Source: Sunxiuqinia sp963677175 (GTDB lineage Bacteria > Bacteroidota > Bacteroidia > Bacteroidales > Prolixibacteraceae). From it: a stretch of DNA of 64,000 nt. The translations under genes were made by a program, and so were the position numbers. Shown here piece by piece: positions 45,873 to 55,146 of the stretch. Below the pieces are notes generated by a model. That model had not been told where the DNA came from. It ran no database searches and saw only the letters and a program-made list of their open reading frames with translations. The stretch is from contig CAXXES010000007.1 in the NCBI GenBank assembly GCA_963677175.2, forward strand, positions 682,001 through 746,000. The letters run 5' to 3'. Within the stretch, counting starts at the first letter, position 1. The number at the start of each line of letters is the position of its first letter.

Positions 45873-45942
45873 CAATGATAACTCCTCAACACCAGACCGC
45901 TTTTCGATATTAGATAAATGAGTTTTGAATTTAGACACATAC
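45873..45942 (-). promoter_or_regulatory. Probable promoter with tandem operator (copy C, diverged)
   Basis: Minus-strand TATCATTG at 45880-45873 matches TAnnTTTG except for one base. Exactly 33 bp upstream begins a block (45913-45942) with GATAAATGA and GACACAT half-sites, again 21 bp apart. About 19 of 30 bases agree with copies A and B. The equal spacing of all three elements argues for the same regulator despite lower identity. It precedes the GH5-GH43 gene. Confidence 0.55.
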
Positions 45943-46002
45943 ATGAAGATGCCCCGCACCCTCCCCGTAAGATTTGTGTAATTTATGAAGGCGTACCACT
46001 TT

Positions 46003-46731
46003 CTAGTATTTGCAGATTAGACCGTCCTTCTCCAACAACCTTATAATTTTTGCAGTTTGTCCGGTTTCCTCTGTTAAAATAAACCCTCTTTTTTTAGCCC
46101 TTCTGAATTCTCTGTGCTTTATCACCAACGCCGTTCCCAATACGGTATATTTTACCTGTATGTTAATGATGTCGTTTTTGGGGATTAAGGTTTTGCCCGA
46201 AGTAAAAAACATCATTTTTATAGGGATGAACAGAAAGGCGAGAAAAAAAAAGATGCCATAACCCGTATGATAAATATCTTTTTCATAAAACATCATCGTG
46301 GAAAAAGCAGCAGACAAGGGCAAAAACACTAAAAACACTGTTATGGACTTAGACAGGTTATTCATCGCCCATGAATAGCATTCTGTCAATTCTTTACAGC
46401 CACATTTTTCAGTAAGGGAGAAAGCAATTCTATCGTCGAGTATATGAATATATTCGTACCTGCCCTTTATATACCGGTCAATTGTGTCGATGCCTGTTTC
46501 ATTAAGCAGCCGTTTTCCCCAGCGTTTCGCTTTTAGATGCTTTCCAACAGTAAATATTATTACACCAATGCTAACACCAGCAAATGGTGGAATGAAATTC
46601 GAAAATGTAACCTTTCCCGAATAAAGCAAATATGCAAATGCCAACATAACCAAAGCAAATATTGCCAGGCTTATTATTATTTTAAACAGTAGTGTTCTTT
46701 TAAATCTCATGGTTTTGTCTAATAATTTCAC
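46003..46731 (-). CDS. Membrane protein of unknown function
   Basis: 242 residues with four hydrophobic segments: two near residues 14-34 (LLFKIIISLAIFALVMLAFA) and 44-62 (FIPPFAGVSIGVIIFTVG), and two near 130-150 (ITVFLVFLPLSAAFSTMMFY) and 157-176 (YGIFFFLAFLFIPIKMMFF). Between the pairs is a cytosolic-type segment with CGCKELTEC, whose cysteines could bind metal. The C-terminal 60 residues (IKHREFRRAKKRGFILTEET, IIRLLEKDGLICKY) look like a soluble basic domain. I do not recognise the family. It starts 12 bp after the GH43-CBM6-GH8 stop, so it may be co-transcribed, yet it is unlike anything expected in a xylan locus. Confidence 0.75.
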   Translation of the reverse strand: MKLLDKTMRFKRTLLFKIIISLAIFALVMLAFAYLLYSGKVTFSNFIPPFAGVSIGVIIFTVGKHLKAKRWGKRLLNETGIDTIDRYIKGRYEYIHILDDRIAFSLTEKCGCKELTECYSWAMNNLSKSITVFLVFLPLSAAFSTMMFYEKDIYHTGYGIFFFLAFLFIPIKMMFFTSGKTLIPKNDIINIQVKYTVLGTALVIKHREFRRAKKRGFILTEETGQTAKIIRLLEKDGLICKY

Positions 46732-46743
46732 TATGAGCTGACC

Positions 46744-49284
46744 TTATTCTGCCGGAACAATCGCCTGATACTTACCGCTCAGGTTCATTAAACTGAACAG
46801 GTACATGAAGCCATCAAAATACGGATCAAAGTAACCATCTTCGTAGGGTTCCAGTTTTTCATTCCAAAGTTTATGCACAAAATCGTAATCCGGATCCACC
46901 TCACCGATAAGTGAAACCGTTGCAGCCGTTGAAATAAAGCCTAGCGAGTGCCGCAATTTTTGGAAACCGCCCGCCTGCAAAATAAACCCGGGAGTCGTGC
47001 CATCGAGATTATACTGATCGACAAACTCGTTGATGCCTTCATTCCTTAAAAATCCGTGAATTCGCGCGGCATAATCTTCCTGCCATGCTTTGTCTTTGCC
47101 AAACCACACATAGTCCATGGCAATATTCATCGGAACGCGCCACGAATCATAACGGAAACCCGCCGGCATCCAACGGGTCGGATGCGCTGTTCCGTCAAAA
47201 TTGGTATAGTCGTAATTTAAACCGGTTTCCGGATGACAGGCGCGGTGCAGAAATACCCGGGCGGTATCGGCACAATCGCGGTAAAACTGCTCATGTCCAT
47301 CGTTGGCAAAATCGGCCCAAAACTCTAAAAAAGCCGGAACATGATACGACGGATCAGTCCACTCGTATCCCCCACCCTCAGGCACAAAACTGATTTGTTT
47401 GTGTTCCAAATTGATTACATGGTGAATTCCGCCGGTACCGTCTTTTGCCCACATGGCATCCAGTATTCTCCGGGCTTCGGCATAATAATCAATACCGGTG
47501 TCATTCCCCCAGCGGTTCGATGCAAACAAAAGCGTGGTCACAAAAAATAGTTCGCCATCCGAGGCTGAACCTTCCGAGTTTTTCACCATTGTTTCCGGAT
47601 TGATGCTCCAGGCAAAATAGCCATCGCGCGGACTGCCCTGGTGCTGGCTGTATTCTTTTGTCCACCGCCAAATCCGGTCGAAAACTTCTTTCTTGTCCAA
47701 CTGAACGGCCACCATCATCCCATAGGAAAGTCCTTCGGACCGGGCATCATGGTTCTTTATATCCGATACGTAAGCCATCGAATCGCCCACCTCGAAATAA
47801 ACCCGGTTGGGCCCTTCAAAAAGATCGTAGTAAGCCTTGGACAATTTCGCGTCAATTTCCTGCTGGCTGTAGCCTGCCTCAAGTAAAAGATTGGGATAAT
47901 TGCCGGTATAATAGGCACCGGTTCGATTTCCAAACCGGACCCAGTCGACCTCAACCGGGCCATCAGATTTGCTGACGACAACCAAATGATGCACTCCGGA
48001 TTGAAATTCTGAAATTTGAGCCTCAACGATTTTCCATTCGGTACTTTGAGGAATATTCACCTCGGCCACGATTGGGCCATCCGCATGGTTTAAGCGGATT
48101 TGCAGGGTGCCACCTTGTTCCGATAAAGCCTTGACTTGAACCGACGTCAGCTTTTTATCGCCAAAATCGACGGCATTATACTGAATCCAAGCATCCTTGC
48201 TTTCGAAAATAGTTTTCCAACCTTCGAAAGTATTTGTTGTATCGATAAAATTGATTTTAGCACCTGAACTGTTGATGGCGCTGTAACGGTCGATTTCTAT
48301 ATTGTTTGTTGCCTTTGTCAAGCCCACGCCGCGCAGGCTTGGCTGCACTTTTTGAATGGTACCATCGGCATTGAAAAACAAACTATCAACGCGAACAGAG
48401 CGGTTTTTATCAAACGTGGGCGAATAATCGTTGTGATGGTAAAACAGGTACCGCTGCTTGTTGTATTCTGTGATGGAATGGTGGTTGGTCCAACAACCGG
48501 TTGGCGACTCGTCCATAATCACACCCGTCATTTTAAACGGTCCCATCGGGTTGTCGCCGATGCCATATTCCAGCCGTTCCGTATTATTCTCAACATGTGG
48601 AAAGGTCAGGTAATAGATACCGTTTCGCTCGAAAACCCAAGGTCCTTCTTTCAATCCTTTTTCGGGCAGGTCGGGGATGATCATCGGCTCTGAATCGAGT
48701 TCCAACATGTTTTCTTTCAATTTTGCCACAAAAATATGCCCGTGCGACCAATAAATGTACGCTTGCCCGTCTTTGTCAATCAACACGTTGGGATCGATTC
48801 CTTTTATGCCTTTAATATTTTCTTGTTGGGCAACGTACGGTCCTTCGGGCTGATCGGCCACCGCCACGCCAATACCAAAACCTTTTCGCCCGTTTTTGTC
48901 AACTTCATTGGTGTTGGCCGGAAAATAGAAATAGTACTTGCCGTTGCGCTCGACGCAATCGGGCGCCCACATACTGTACGACGCAGAATCAATCCAAGGC
49001 GCATCATACTGGCTGACAATCATGCCATGGTCGGTCCAGTCTGTCAGGTTCTCCGAAGAAAACACATGGTAGTCTTCCATGCAAAACCAATCTTTACGCC
49101 CTGGCTTTTCAGGCGGTGTAGGAATATCGTGCGAAGGAAATACATACACCTTCCCATTGAAAACCCGCGCTGAGGGATCAGCCGTAAACTGATCGCGAAT
49201 AAATGGGTTTTGGGCAAACGACGCGACACCCGAGATCACAATTAGGACAATTACCTTCAACAGTGGCAGATAGGTCTGTTTCAT
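46744..49284 (-). CDS. GH43-CBM6-GH8 fusion, probable xylosidase plus reducing-end exo-oligoxylanase
   Basis: 846 residues with a signal peptide (KVIVLIVISGVASFAQ). GH43 at about 25-320: base Asp in RDQFTADPSARVF, modulator Asp in IKGIDPNVLIDKDG, acid Glu in LKEGPWVFERNGIYYLTF. CBM6-like domain at about 330-450 (GWKTIFESKDAWIQYNAVDF, GPVEVDWVRFGNRTGAYY). GH8 (alpha/alpha)6 domain at about 460-840 (EVGDSMAYVSDIKNHDARSE, GLSYGMMVAVQLDKKE, NSEGSASDGELFFVTTLLFA, YRYD-like FRYDSWRVPMNIAMDYVWF). The GH8 part is similar to enzymes that release xylose from the reducing end of xylo-oligosaccharides. With GH43 acting at the non-reducing end, one protein could trim an oligosaccharide from both sides. 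It follows GH67 after 111 bp. Confidence 0.92.
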   Translation of the reverse strand: MKQTYLPLLKVIVLIVISGVASFAQNPFIRDQFTADPSARVFNGKVYVFPSHDIPTPPEKPGRKDWFCMEDYHVFSSENLTDWTDHGMIVSQYDAPWIDSASYSMWAPDCVERNGKYYFYFPANTNEVDKNGRKGFGIGVAVADQPEGPYVAQQENIKGIKGIDPNVLIDKDGQAYIYWSHGHIFVAKLKENMLELDSEPMIIPDLPEKGLKEGPWVFERNGIYYLTFPHVENNTERLEYGIGDNPMGPFKMTGVIMDESPTGCWTNHHSITEYNKQRYLFYHHNDYSPTFDKNRSVRVDSLFFNADGTIQKVQPSLRGVGLTKATNNIEIDRYSAINSSGAKINFIDTTNTFEGWKTIFESKDAWIQYNAVDFGDKKLTSVQVKALSEQGGTLQIRLNHADGPIVAEVNIPQSTEWKIVEAQISEFQSGVHHLVVVSKSDGPVEVDWVRFGNRTGAYYTGNYPNLLLEAGYSQQEIDAKLSKAYYDLFEGPNRVYFEVGDSMAYVSDIKNHDARSEGLSYGMMVAVQLDKKEVFDRIWRWTKEYSQHQGSPRDGYFAWSINPETMVKNSEGSASDGELFFVTTLLFASNRWGNDTGIDYYAEARRILDAMWAKDGTGGIHHVINLEHKQISFVPEGGGYEWTDPSYHVPAFLEFWADFANDGHEQFYRDCADTARVFLHRACHPETGLNYDYTNFDGTAHPTRWMPAGFRYDSWRVPMNIAMDYVWFGKDKAWQEDYAARIHGFLRNEGINEFVDQYNLDGTTPGFILQAGGFQKLRHSLGFISTAATVSLIGEVDPDYDFVHKLWNEKLEPYEDGYFDPYFDGFMYLFSLMNLSGKYQAIVPAE

Positions 49285-49395
49285 TTTATTTGGTTTGATC
49301 GTTTATTTATTCACAAGGAATGATTATCCGGTTCAAAGGCTATTACTCGTCTTAACCGTCGTATTCACGTTCTTTTCAGATGTGAACCTGCTTGC

Positions 49396-51474
49396 CTACT
49401 CATAAGCACGGATCGTGCTTTCATCTTTCTCAATTAAATTATCCAGATTATTCACCGGACGCTCCAGACCATAAGGAATCGGACGTTGGCTAAACTGCTG
49501 AAAATAGAGCAGGCAGGCGTCTTTCCACTCCACCGCATTCAGGCTTTGGTCGCGTAGTTTGTGCTGAACCCTGCCAAAACGGCCCGAATCAACATAGCGT
49601 TCTGCCTGGTCCCAAATTTTCTGAAACTGCCGCACTTGTTGCACACCATGATCGTACCGGTAACAAAGCTCGTCCCACAGTGTTCTCCCGTTTTTCATTT
49701 GATAATCCCACGGAACATGATGAAACCACAGTAGTAAAGCTTCAGGACAAGTCTCTGGGCTGCTGAGTTGAGATTGAAGTGGTTCATGGTATTGGCTTAC
49801 CGCATCACTGCCACTCGCCGTTCGGTCAAAGCCAATCCCTTCAGAATCGGCTTGGTGATAATAGGGTGGCGTCCAGTCTTTGCGCATGCCTTTGGGTGCC
49901 CACCAAGGACCGGGTCCATAATGATGGTGCGCTGCAAAAATATGATGTAAGCCCAATGGCATCATATAATCAACCGCGGCTTCGTGACTGTTGAGCATCA
50001 TTTGTTTCACGGGGTTCAGAAAATTCAGCTCCCACTCCATTGGCAGAACCGCCTCCTGATCCTTTGCCGCTTCCAATGACTGGCTAAAAGTCAGCTTTAA
50101 CCATTCATCGGCAATTTGTTCGCTCGATAGTGAGCCGTCCCAAGCTTGCCGCCCGTATGCGTACCAGTTGGCCTGGGCAAAATCATGTCCGCACCAGTTG
50201 TCATCCACCCCGATGTTGGCCACTCCGGCAATGGCCGTATGTTTCTGCTCGAAAAGACTGCCATCGGTAGTACGGGCAACCGTGTTTCCTTCACCTTCCT
50301 GCCAGGTTTCGCTGCGCAGGAACTCCTCCCACATCGGTGCCAGAAAAACCAGGTGAACCGAATGTCCGAGATACTCTTGGGTGATTTGAAGCTCGGCCAT
50401 AACCGGCGTTTGTTTCATGGCGCCAAACAGCGGACTGAAAGGTTCACGCGGCTGAAAATCGATCGGTCCGTTTTTGACCTGGATAATCACATTGTCGCGA
50501 AACTGCCCGTCAAAAGGCATAAACTCGTTATAGGCCTGTTTGGCGCGGTCTTCATCGGATGGGTTGTACACAAAAGCACGCCACATCACCAAACCGCCAT
50601 AAGGCTTCAGGGCATCGGCCAATAGATTGGCACCGTCGACATGATTACGTCCAAAATCTTGCGGCCCCGGTTGTCCTTCACTATTGGCCTTAACCAGAAA
50701 ACCGCCAAAATCAGGAATTAACGTATAAATCTCCTTTGTTTTAGATTTCCACCAGTTAATGACTTCCGCATTCAATGGGTCGGCAGTTGTCAGTCCTCCG
50801 ATGACCATGGGCGAAGCGAAGTTGATGGACAGGTAGGTTTTGATACCATAAGGCCGAAGGACATTGGCAATTGCTTTCACCCGGTCCAGGTATGCCGCAC
50901 ACAATACTTTGGGTGATGCATTCACATTGTTCAAAACCGAGCCATTAATTCCGACAGACGCGTTGGCCCGCGCATATTCTATCCACAATTTCAGATCTTC
51001 GGATGTTACTACAAGCGAATCTTTCCCAGCACGCCAAAAGATGGAATGCCCGGCATAACCGCGTTCAACTGTCCCATCCAGGTTGTCCCAATGATTCAAT
51101 AACCGGTGTTCCCACGAGGGATTGACCAGCTCCTCACGGATGGCTTGCCCGGTTTGCTGACGCCGCAACAATTCATACACGCCATACAAAATTCCCCGTT
51201 CGGTATTGGACTGAATACCATTAGGCGAAATCCGAAACCCATCGCCTTTGATCTGCTTATCGCGCGTCAACCCCAGCACCACCGTTTGCCCGGCCTTTCC
51301 CTGCCACGATTGCTGCAACTCCTGTTTGGCGATCGTTAAGGTTGCCGAACTTTTTTTGCAGATAACCTGAACAGGTGTGCTACTCTTTGAACCAAGCCAA
51401 AGCTGGCGACCATTATCGGCATTTAAGCCAAGCGAAAGGATTAGAAATAGAACTAAGCTCCATATCGATTTCAT
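49396..51474 (-). CDS. GH67 alpha-glucuronidase
   Basis: 692 residues with a signal peptide (SIWSLVLFLILSLGLNADNG). Family blocks: GILYGVYELLRRQQTGQAIR, WEHRLLNHWDNLDGTVERGY, CAAYLDRVKAIANVLRPYGI, FLVKANSEGQPGPQDFGRNH, ANLLADALKPYGGLVMWRAF and YNEFMPFDGQFRDNVIIQVK. The last two carry conserved acidic residues of the active site. It removes (4-O-methyl)glucuronic acid from the non-reducing-end xylose of short oligosaccharides. With GH115 at the other end of the locus, this gives both polymer-level and oligomer-level glucuronidases. It lies 109 bp after GH97. Confidence 0.96.
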   Translation of the reverse strand: MKSIWSLVLFLILSLGLNADNGRQLWLGSKSSTPVQVICKKSSATLTIAKQELQQSWQGKAGQTVVLGLTRDKQIKGDGFRISPNGIQSNTERGILYGVYELLRRQQTGQAIREELVNPSWEHRLLNHWDNLDGTVERGYAGHSIFWRAGKDSLVVTSEDLKLWIEYARANASVGINGSVLNNVNASPKVLCAAYLDRVKAIANVLRPYGIKTYLSINFASPMVIGGLTTADPLNAEVINWWKSKTKEIYTLIPDFGGFLVKANSEGQPGPQDFGRNHVDGANLLADALKPYGGLVMWRAFVYNPSDEDRAKQAYNEFMPFDGQFRDNVIIQVKNGPIDFQPREPFSPLFGAMKQTPVMAELQITQEYLGHSVHLVFLAPMWEEFLRSETWQEGEGNTVARTTDGSLFEQKHTAIAGVANIGVDDNWCGHDFAQANWYAYGRQAWDGSLSSEQIADEWLKLTFSQSLEAAKDQEAVLPMEWELNFLNPVKQMMLNSHEAAVDYMMPLGLHHIFAAHHHYGPGPWWAPKGMRKDWTPPYYHQADSEGIGFDRTASGSDAVSQYHEPLQSQLSSPETCPEALLLWFHHVPWDYQMKNGRTLWDELCYRYDHGVQQVRQFQKIWDQAERYVDSGRFGRVQHKLRDQSLNAVEWKDACLLYFQQFSQRPIPYGLERPVNNLDNLIEKDESTIRAYE

Positions 51475-51583
51475 AGGTTTCGGTTTTAATGATTTTAAAA
51501 TTCACTCCATTAGCAGAAATCTAGCAAAAATTTTTCGGACTTCAGATTTGACAAAATATGCCAAGCCTAGCAACGCACACCTC

Positions 51584-53533
51584 TTACTTTACGATTAAAA
51601 CACCACCACTTCCGGGAATTTCCAGATCGATTTCTTGGTTTTTACCCATCTTGACAGAAGTTACCTGTCCATTTAACTGAGCATCGTCACTATAGAATCG
51701 GATTTGCTCTCCCACTTTTATCATCGGTAGCTTGGCTTTTAACTGCAAGGTTTTCTTTTGGGCGTTAATGCCTGCAACATACCATTTGTCACCTTTTCTG
51801 CGCGCCAATACGACATATTTGCCCGGATAACCATCAATCAGGCGAACTTCGTCCCAGGTTGAAGGGACTTCTTTCATAAAGTCAATGGCCCAGGCAGGAG
51901 CATCAGTCAGGTTGTTGGGCGCCAGCGCAAAATGCTGAACGCTGCTTTGGAACAGCACCGACGTTGCCAGGGCAAACACGTCGGAGGTCATGCGTTTGGA
52001 TCCCCGATTAGGTGTATTGTTGCCATTGTAGAATTTATTCAGTGCGCTACCTCCAAAATCCATGCTCGCAACGGCATTCCGGATAAATGGGTGAAGGCAG
52101 GCATTGAAGGCTTCATTGTCACAACTTCCTTGCGAAAAATGAAGCATTTCGCTGGCCAAAACCGCCTCACTTGAGGCATAATTGGGATACATGCGCTCCC
52201 AGCCCCGAGGCAGTGTACAGCCATGGAAAATAACCATGATCCCAAAATCGTTGGCATCGTACAGAATATCTTCATACATTTTCATGGTCACTTGTTTGTC
52301 GCCACCAAAAAAGTCAACCTTAATTCCTTTCACGCCGATACGCTGCATCCAGGCCATCTCTTTACGGCGGGCAACCGGGTTGTCCATAATGCCACGGGGG
52401 CCCTGGGGGGCATCGTTCCAATAGCCGTTGGAGTTGTACCACAAGTAGAGGGAAACGTTTTTGCTTTTTCCATACGCTGCCAATTCTTCAATTTTATCAC
52501 GGCCAATTTGTGTGTCCCACAGCGCATCAACGAGTATGGTTTTGTATCCCATTTCAGAACTGAAATCGATGTATTGTTTTTGAACGTCGAAAACAGTGCC
52601 GCCGTCCATTTTAATAATCCAGCTCCACGAGCCTTTGGTGTATTCGTACGTTTGTGATGCTTCGTATCGCGGTTCAACCACATCGAAAGGTACAGTGGTT
52701 TCAACAATGGGTTTCAAAGTTTCGCCAACAGTAATGGTACGCCAAGGGGTTTCGCCCGGCAAAGGGATGCCCGGGGATACCGTTCCGTTTCCATTATTCT
52801 CTCCCTCCTGCGGAAAGCCAATGGTGTATAAGCCGGCTGGATGGCCAATCAACCGGCTGGCACAATAGCGGCTGTCAACGCCGGTTTCGGAAATCAACAC
52901 CCATCCGCTGTCGTTCACCTTGAAAAGACAGGGGAACGTGTATCCGTTGCCCCAGCCATTTTGTCCCATGGGAGCATCAGCCATGTAAGAAGTTTCGTAA
53001 CTGGGCGATGTGCGTGCAAAGCCGCCCATAGGCCCGCTTTGCGGACAAAGAAACGTGGTGGTCCCTTCGGGGAACACAAATCCCGAAGCTTCTTCGTTCA
53101 CCACGCAACTTTTGCGCTCTCCCTGTGGATAAACGTGATATCGGAAAGCCACATCATTGTTGCTCACCCTGAAAATGACATCGAAAGCTGGTTTTTCATC
53201 TTTCAAAAATGAGAATACCTGCTCGCTGGCCTGGTAGTGCACCTTGCTTTTTTTGATGTTTGGCAATGCATAGGTTTCATCGAGCGTTTTACTGCTCACA
53301 TTTTCGCCAAGCGCCAACCCTTGGGTGAAATCGCCCACGTTGGTTTTCATTCCAATGGGCGATGGTTTCAGAAACAACTTGCTATTGTAAGTAATTTGAT
53401 AAGTTGGAACTCCTGAATTTGCAGAAATGGTTACTTCCAATTTTCCGTCAGGGCTTGAAATCGTTTTGTCATCGGCGGTTACCGTGCCGGTGATAAGAAA
53501 GATAAATAATAATAACAGGCTGATTTTATTCAT
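51584..53533 (-). CDS. GH97 glycosidase, retaining type, probable alpha-galactosidase
   Basis: 649 residues with a signal peptide (ISLLLLFIFLITGTVTA). N-terminal beta-sandwich (SSPDGKLEVTISANSGVPTY), then barrel (VQKQYIDFSSEMGYKTILVD) and a C-terminal beta domain. The catalytic strand is GIKVDFFGGD with Asp407 in the nucleophile position. Inverting GH97 enzymes (SusB type) use Glu bases here instead, so this protein belongs to the retaining clade that holds alpha-galactosidases. It could remove alpha-galactose or beta-L-arabinopyranose from arabinoxylan side chains. It begins 15 bp after the GH43 stop at 53549. Confidence 0.93.
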   Translation of the reverse strand: MNKISLLLLFIFLITGTVTADDKTISSPDGKLEVTISANSGVPTYQITYNSKLFLKPSPIGMKTNVGDFTQGLALGENVSSKTLDETYALPNIKKSKVHYQASEQVFSFLKDEKPAFDVIFRVSNNDVAFRYHVYPQGERKSCVVNEEASGFVFPEGTTTFLCPQSGPMGGFARTSPSYETSYMADAPMGQNGWGNGYTFPCLFKVNDSGWVLISETGVDSRYCASRLIGHPAGLYTIGFPQEGENNGNGTVSPGIPLPGETPWRTITVGETLKPIVETTVPFDVVEPRYEASQTYEYTKGSWSWIIKMDGGTVFDVQKQYIDFSSEMGYKTILVDALWDTQIGRDKIEELAAYGKSKNVSLYLWYNSNGYWNDAPQGPRGIMDNPVARRKEMAWMQRIGVKGIKVDFFGGDKQVTMKMYEDILYDANDFGIMVIFHGCTLPRGWERMYPNYASSEAVLASEMLHFSQGSCDNEAFNACLHPFIRNAVASMDFGGSALNKFYNGNNTPNRGSKRMTSDVFALATSVLFQSSVQHFALAPNNLTDAPAWAIDFMKEVPSTWDEVRLIDGYPGKYVVLARRKGDKWYVAGINAQKKTLQLKAKLPMIKVGEQIRFYSDDAQLNGQVTSVKMGKNQEIDLEIPGSGGVLIVK

Positions 53534-53548
53534 GCTGGTTGAGGTTCA

Positions 53549-55126
53549 TTAATTTTTTCCTGAATGTTTTGCACTAATTCTGAAGTAGTCAAAGTCTACA
53601 TAACCACCCGTAGTTTCAGTCGCATAGTTGAACAAGCCAAAGCGGTAGCCCATGAAGTGTGGCAGGGTGTAACTCATTTGCAGGGGTTTGCCAATCGAAG
53701 TCCATTTTTTACCATCAAGGCTGTAAAAGAAATAGGCTTTATCGGTGCGTTCTTTAAAATCACAATCAATTTTCAAATAGACTTTCTTCTTGTTCAACGG
53801 AATTCGTTCAAGTTCAACCGGCTCATTCGTCTCGGCACTGACCATCACCAAGTGTTTTACCCCATTTTCCATCTTCACGCCCACAAGGCCATAGCGACGC
53901 TGCAAGGCAATAAAACCGGCACAATCACCATCTTTCATGTCCGACACATCAATTGAAACAGTGGCAGAGCTTTCGGGACCAAAGGTGCGCTGGGTTAACG
54001 TGTTTCGCGACTGAAGCACATCATTGTCAACACGTCCGGCAGTCAATCGCAGATGACCTTTTCGTTCAGTGAGCGACCAGAAGTTGTTGTCGGGGTTGTG
54101 GTTCCACTGCCAGGCCAGAGGTAAAGTGTTATCGCCTTTCTTCCGCTTAAAATCATCGGAAGCGACAATGCCTTTCACTCCAATATTTTCAACCGCAATG
54201 TCGAGCGTGTCGGGCACTTTGCCGTCAACTCCCAACACCGGCCAGCCATCTTCCCACGTCATTGGCACCAAGTAAGGGATTCGGCCAACTGCACCATAAT
54301 CGCGAAACAGGTAGGCATACCAGTCACCTTCGGGAGTATCAATAATACATCCTTGTGCAATGCCACGGTCACGGAGCGCTACACGCCCTTCGTAGGGGCC
54401 CGTAATTTTGTCGGCGCGGTGTACTACAACGGTACGCATCCCGTTGCGCGGCCAGGTAATGTTGAACAAGTAGTACTTTCCATCATGCTTATAAAGTTGT
54501 GACCCTTCGGCATGAAGCATCAAATTCTCGGCGGCAACTTTTCCGGCATCGGGTACGATAACCTCATTGAGCCCTCCCGGTTTGATCCCCGAAACGTCAG
54601 TTTCCAGTTCAACAATCCGGATGTCACCGCCATTGTACAGCATATACACGCGCCCATCGTCATCGAAAAACAGCGAATGGTCATGCAACGAAGGCGAAAA
54701 GCTTGTTTCCTTCCATGGCTCATTTTCAGGATCACGGGTCGTGTAAACATGGGTTTTGCCTGATGTTGCCGAAAAGGTAGTAGCATAGAAAAGCCCGTTG
54801 TGATAACGAATACTGGGAGCCCAGGAACCTGCGCCATACGCATTATTGCCGTTTTCAAGCCGTAACTTTTCGTTATCGGCCAGGGTGTTATAGGCGTAAC
54901 TCACCAACTCCCAGTTCACCAGGTCTTTCGATTTCATGATGGGCAAGCCCGGGCTCATATGCATGGTGGTGCTGGCCATGTAATAAATGTCACCCACACG
55001 TACCATCGCCATATCTGGCACATCGGCATGGATGATTGGGTTTTGGGCGAAATTAACCTGAGCATAAACTTCAGCTCCAAACACCATGAATAATGTTACA
55101 ATTACTAGCAAGTATCTCCGTTTCAT
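53549..55126 (-). CDS. GH43 (subfamily 12-like) arabinofuranosidase/xylosidase
   Basis: 525 residues with a signal peptide (RYLLVIVTLFMVFGAEVYAQ). The GH43 propeller (about 25-310) has base Asp in HADVPDMAMVRVGDIYYMAS, Asp in SPSLHDHSLFFDDDG and acid Glu in LMLHAEGSQLYKHDGKYY. A concanavalin-like domain (about 335-520) shares WNHNPDNNFWSLTER and RNTLTQRTFGP with the GH43 part of the 42254-45832 protein, so the two are paralogous along their whole shared length. The ADVPD-MHMSPG and LHDHS motifs are typical of the subfamily. It would debranch arabinose or remove xylose from oligosaccharides in the periplasm. It lies in a tight run with GH97 and the next GH43. Confidence 0.92.
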   Translation of the reverse strand: MKRRYLLVIVTLFMVFGAEVYAQVNFAQNPIIHADVPDMAMVRVGDIYYMASTTMHMSPGLPIMKSKDLVNWELVSYAYNTLADNEKLRLENGNNAYGAGSWAPSIRYHNGLFYATTFSATSGKTHVYTTRDPENEPWKETSFSPSLHDHSLFFDDDGRVYMLYNGGDIRIVELETDVSGIKPGGLNEVIVPDAGKVAAENLMLHAEGSQLYKHDGKYYLFNITWPRNGMRTVVVHRADKITGPYEGRVALRDRGIAQGCIIDTPEGDWYAYLFRDYGAVGRIPYLVPMTWEDGWPVLGVDGKVPDTLDIAVENIGVKGIVASDDFKRKKGDNTLPLAWQWNHNPDNNFWSLTERKGHLRLTAGRVDNDVLQSRNTLTQRTFGPESSATVSIDVSDMKDGDCAGFIALQRRYGLVGVKMENGVKHLVMVSAETNEPVELERIPLNKKKVYLKIDCDFKERTDKAYFFYSLDGKKWTSIGKPLQMSYTLPHFMGYRFGLFNYATETTGGYVDFDYFRISAKHSGKN

Positions 55127-55146
55127 TTGTCTTCTTTTTAATTGAT

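Noticed and set aside
51475..51583. Possible operator copy upstream of GH67
   Set aside because: Only scattered GATT/CAAAA words; no tandem half-sites with 21-bp spacing and no matching -7 element.
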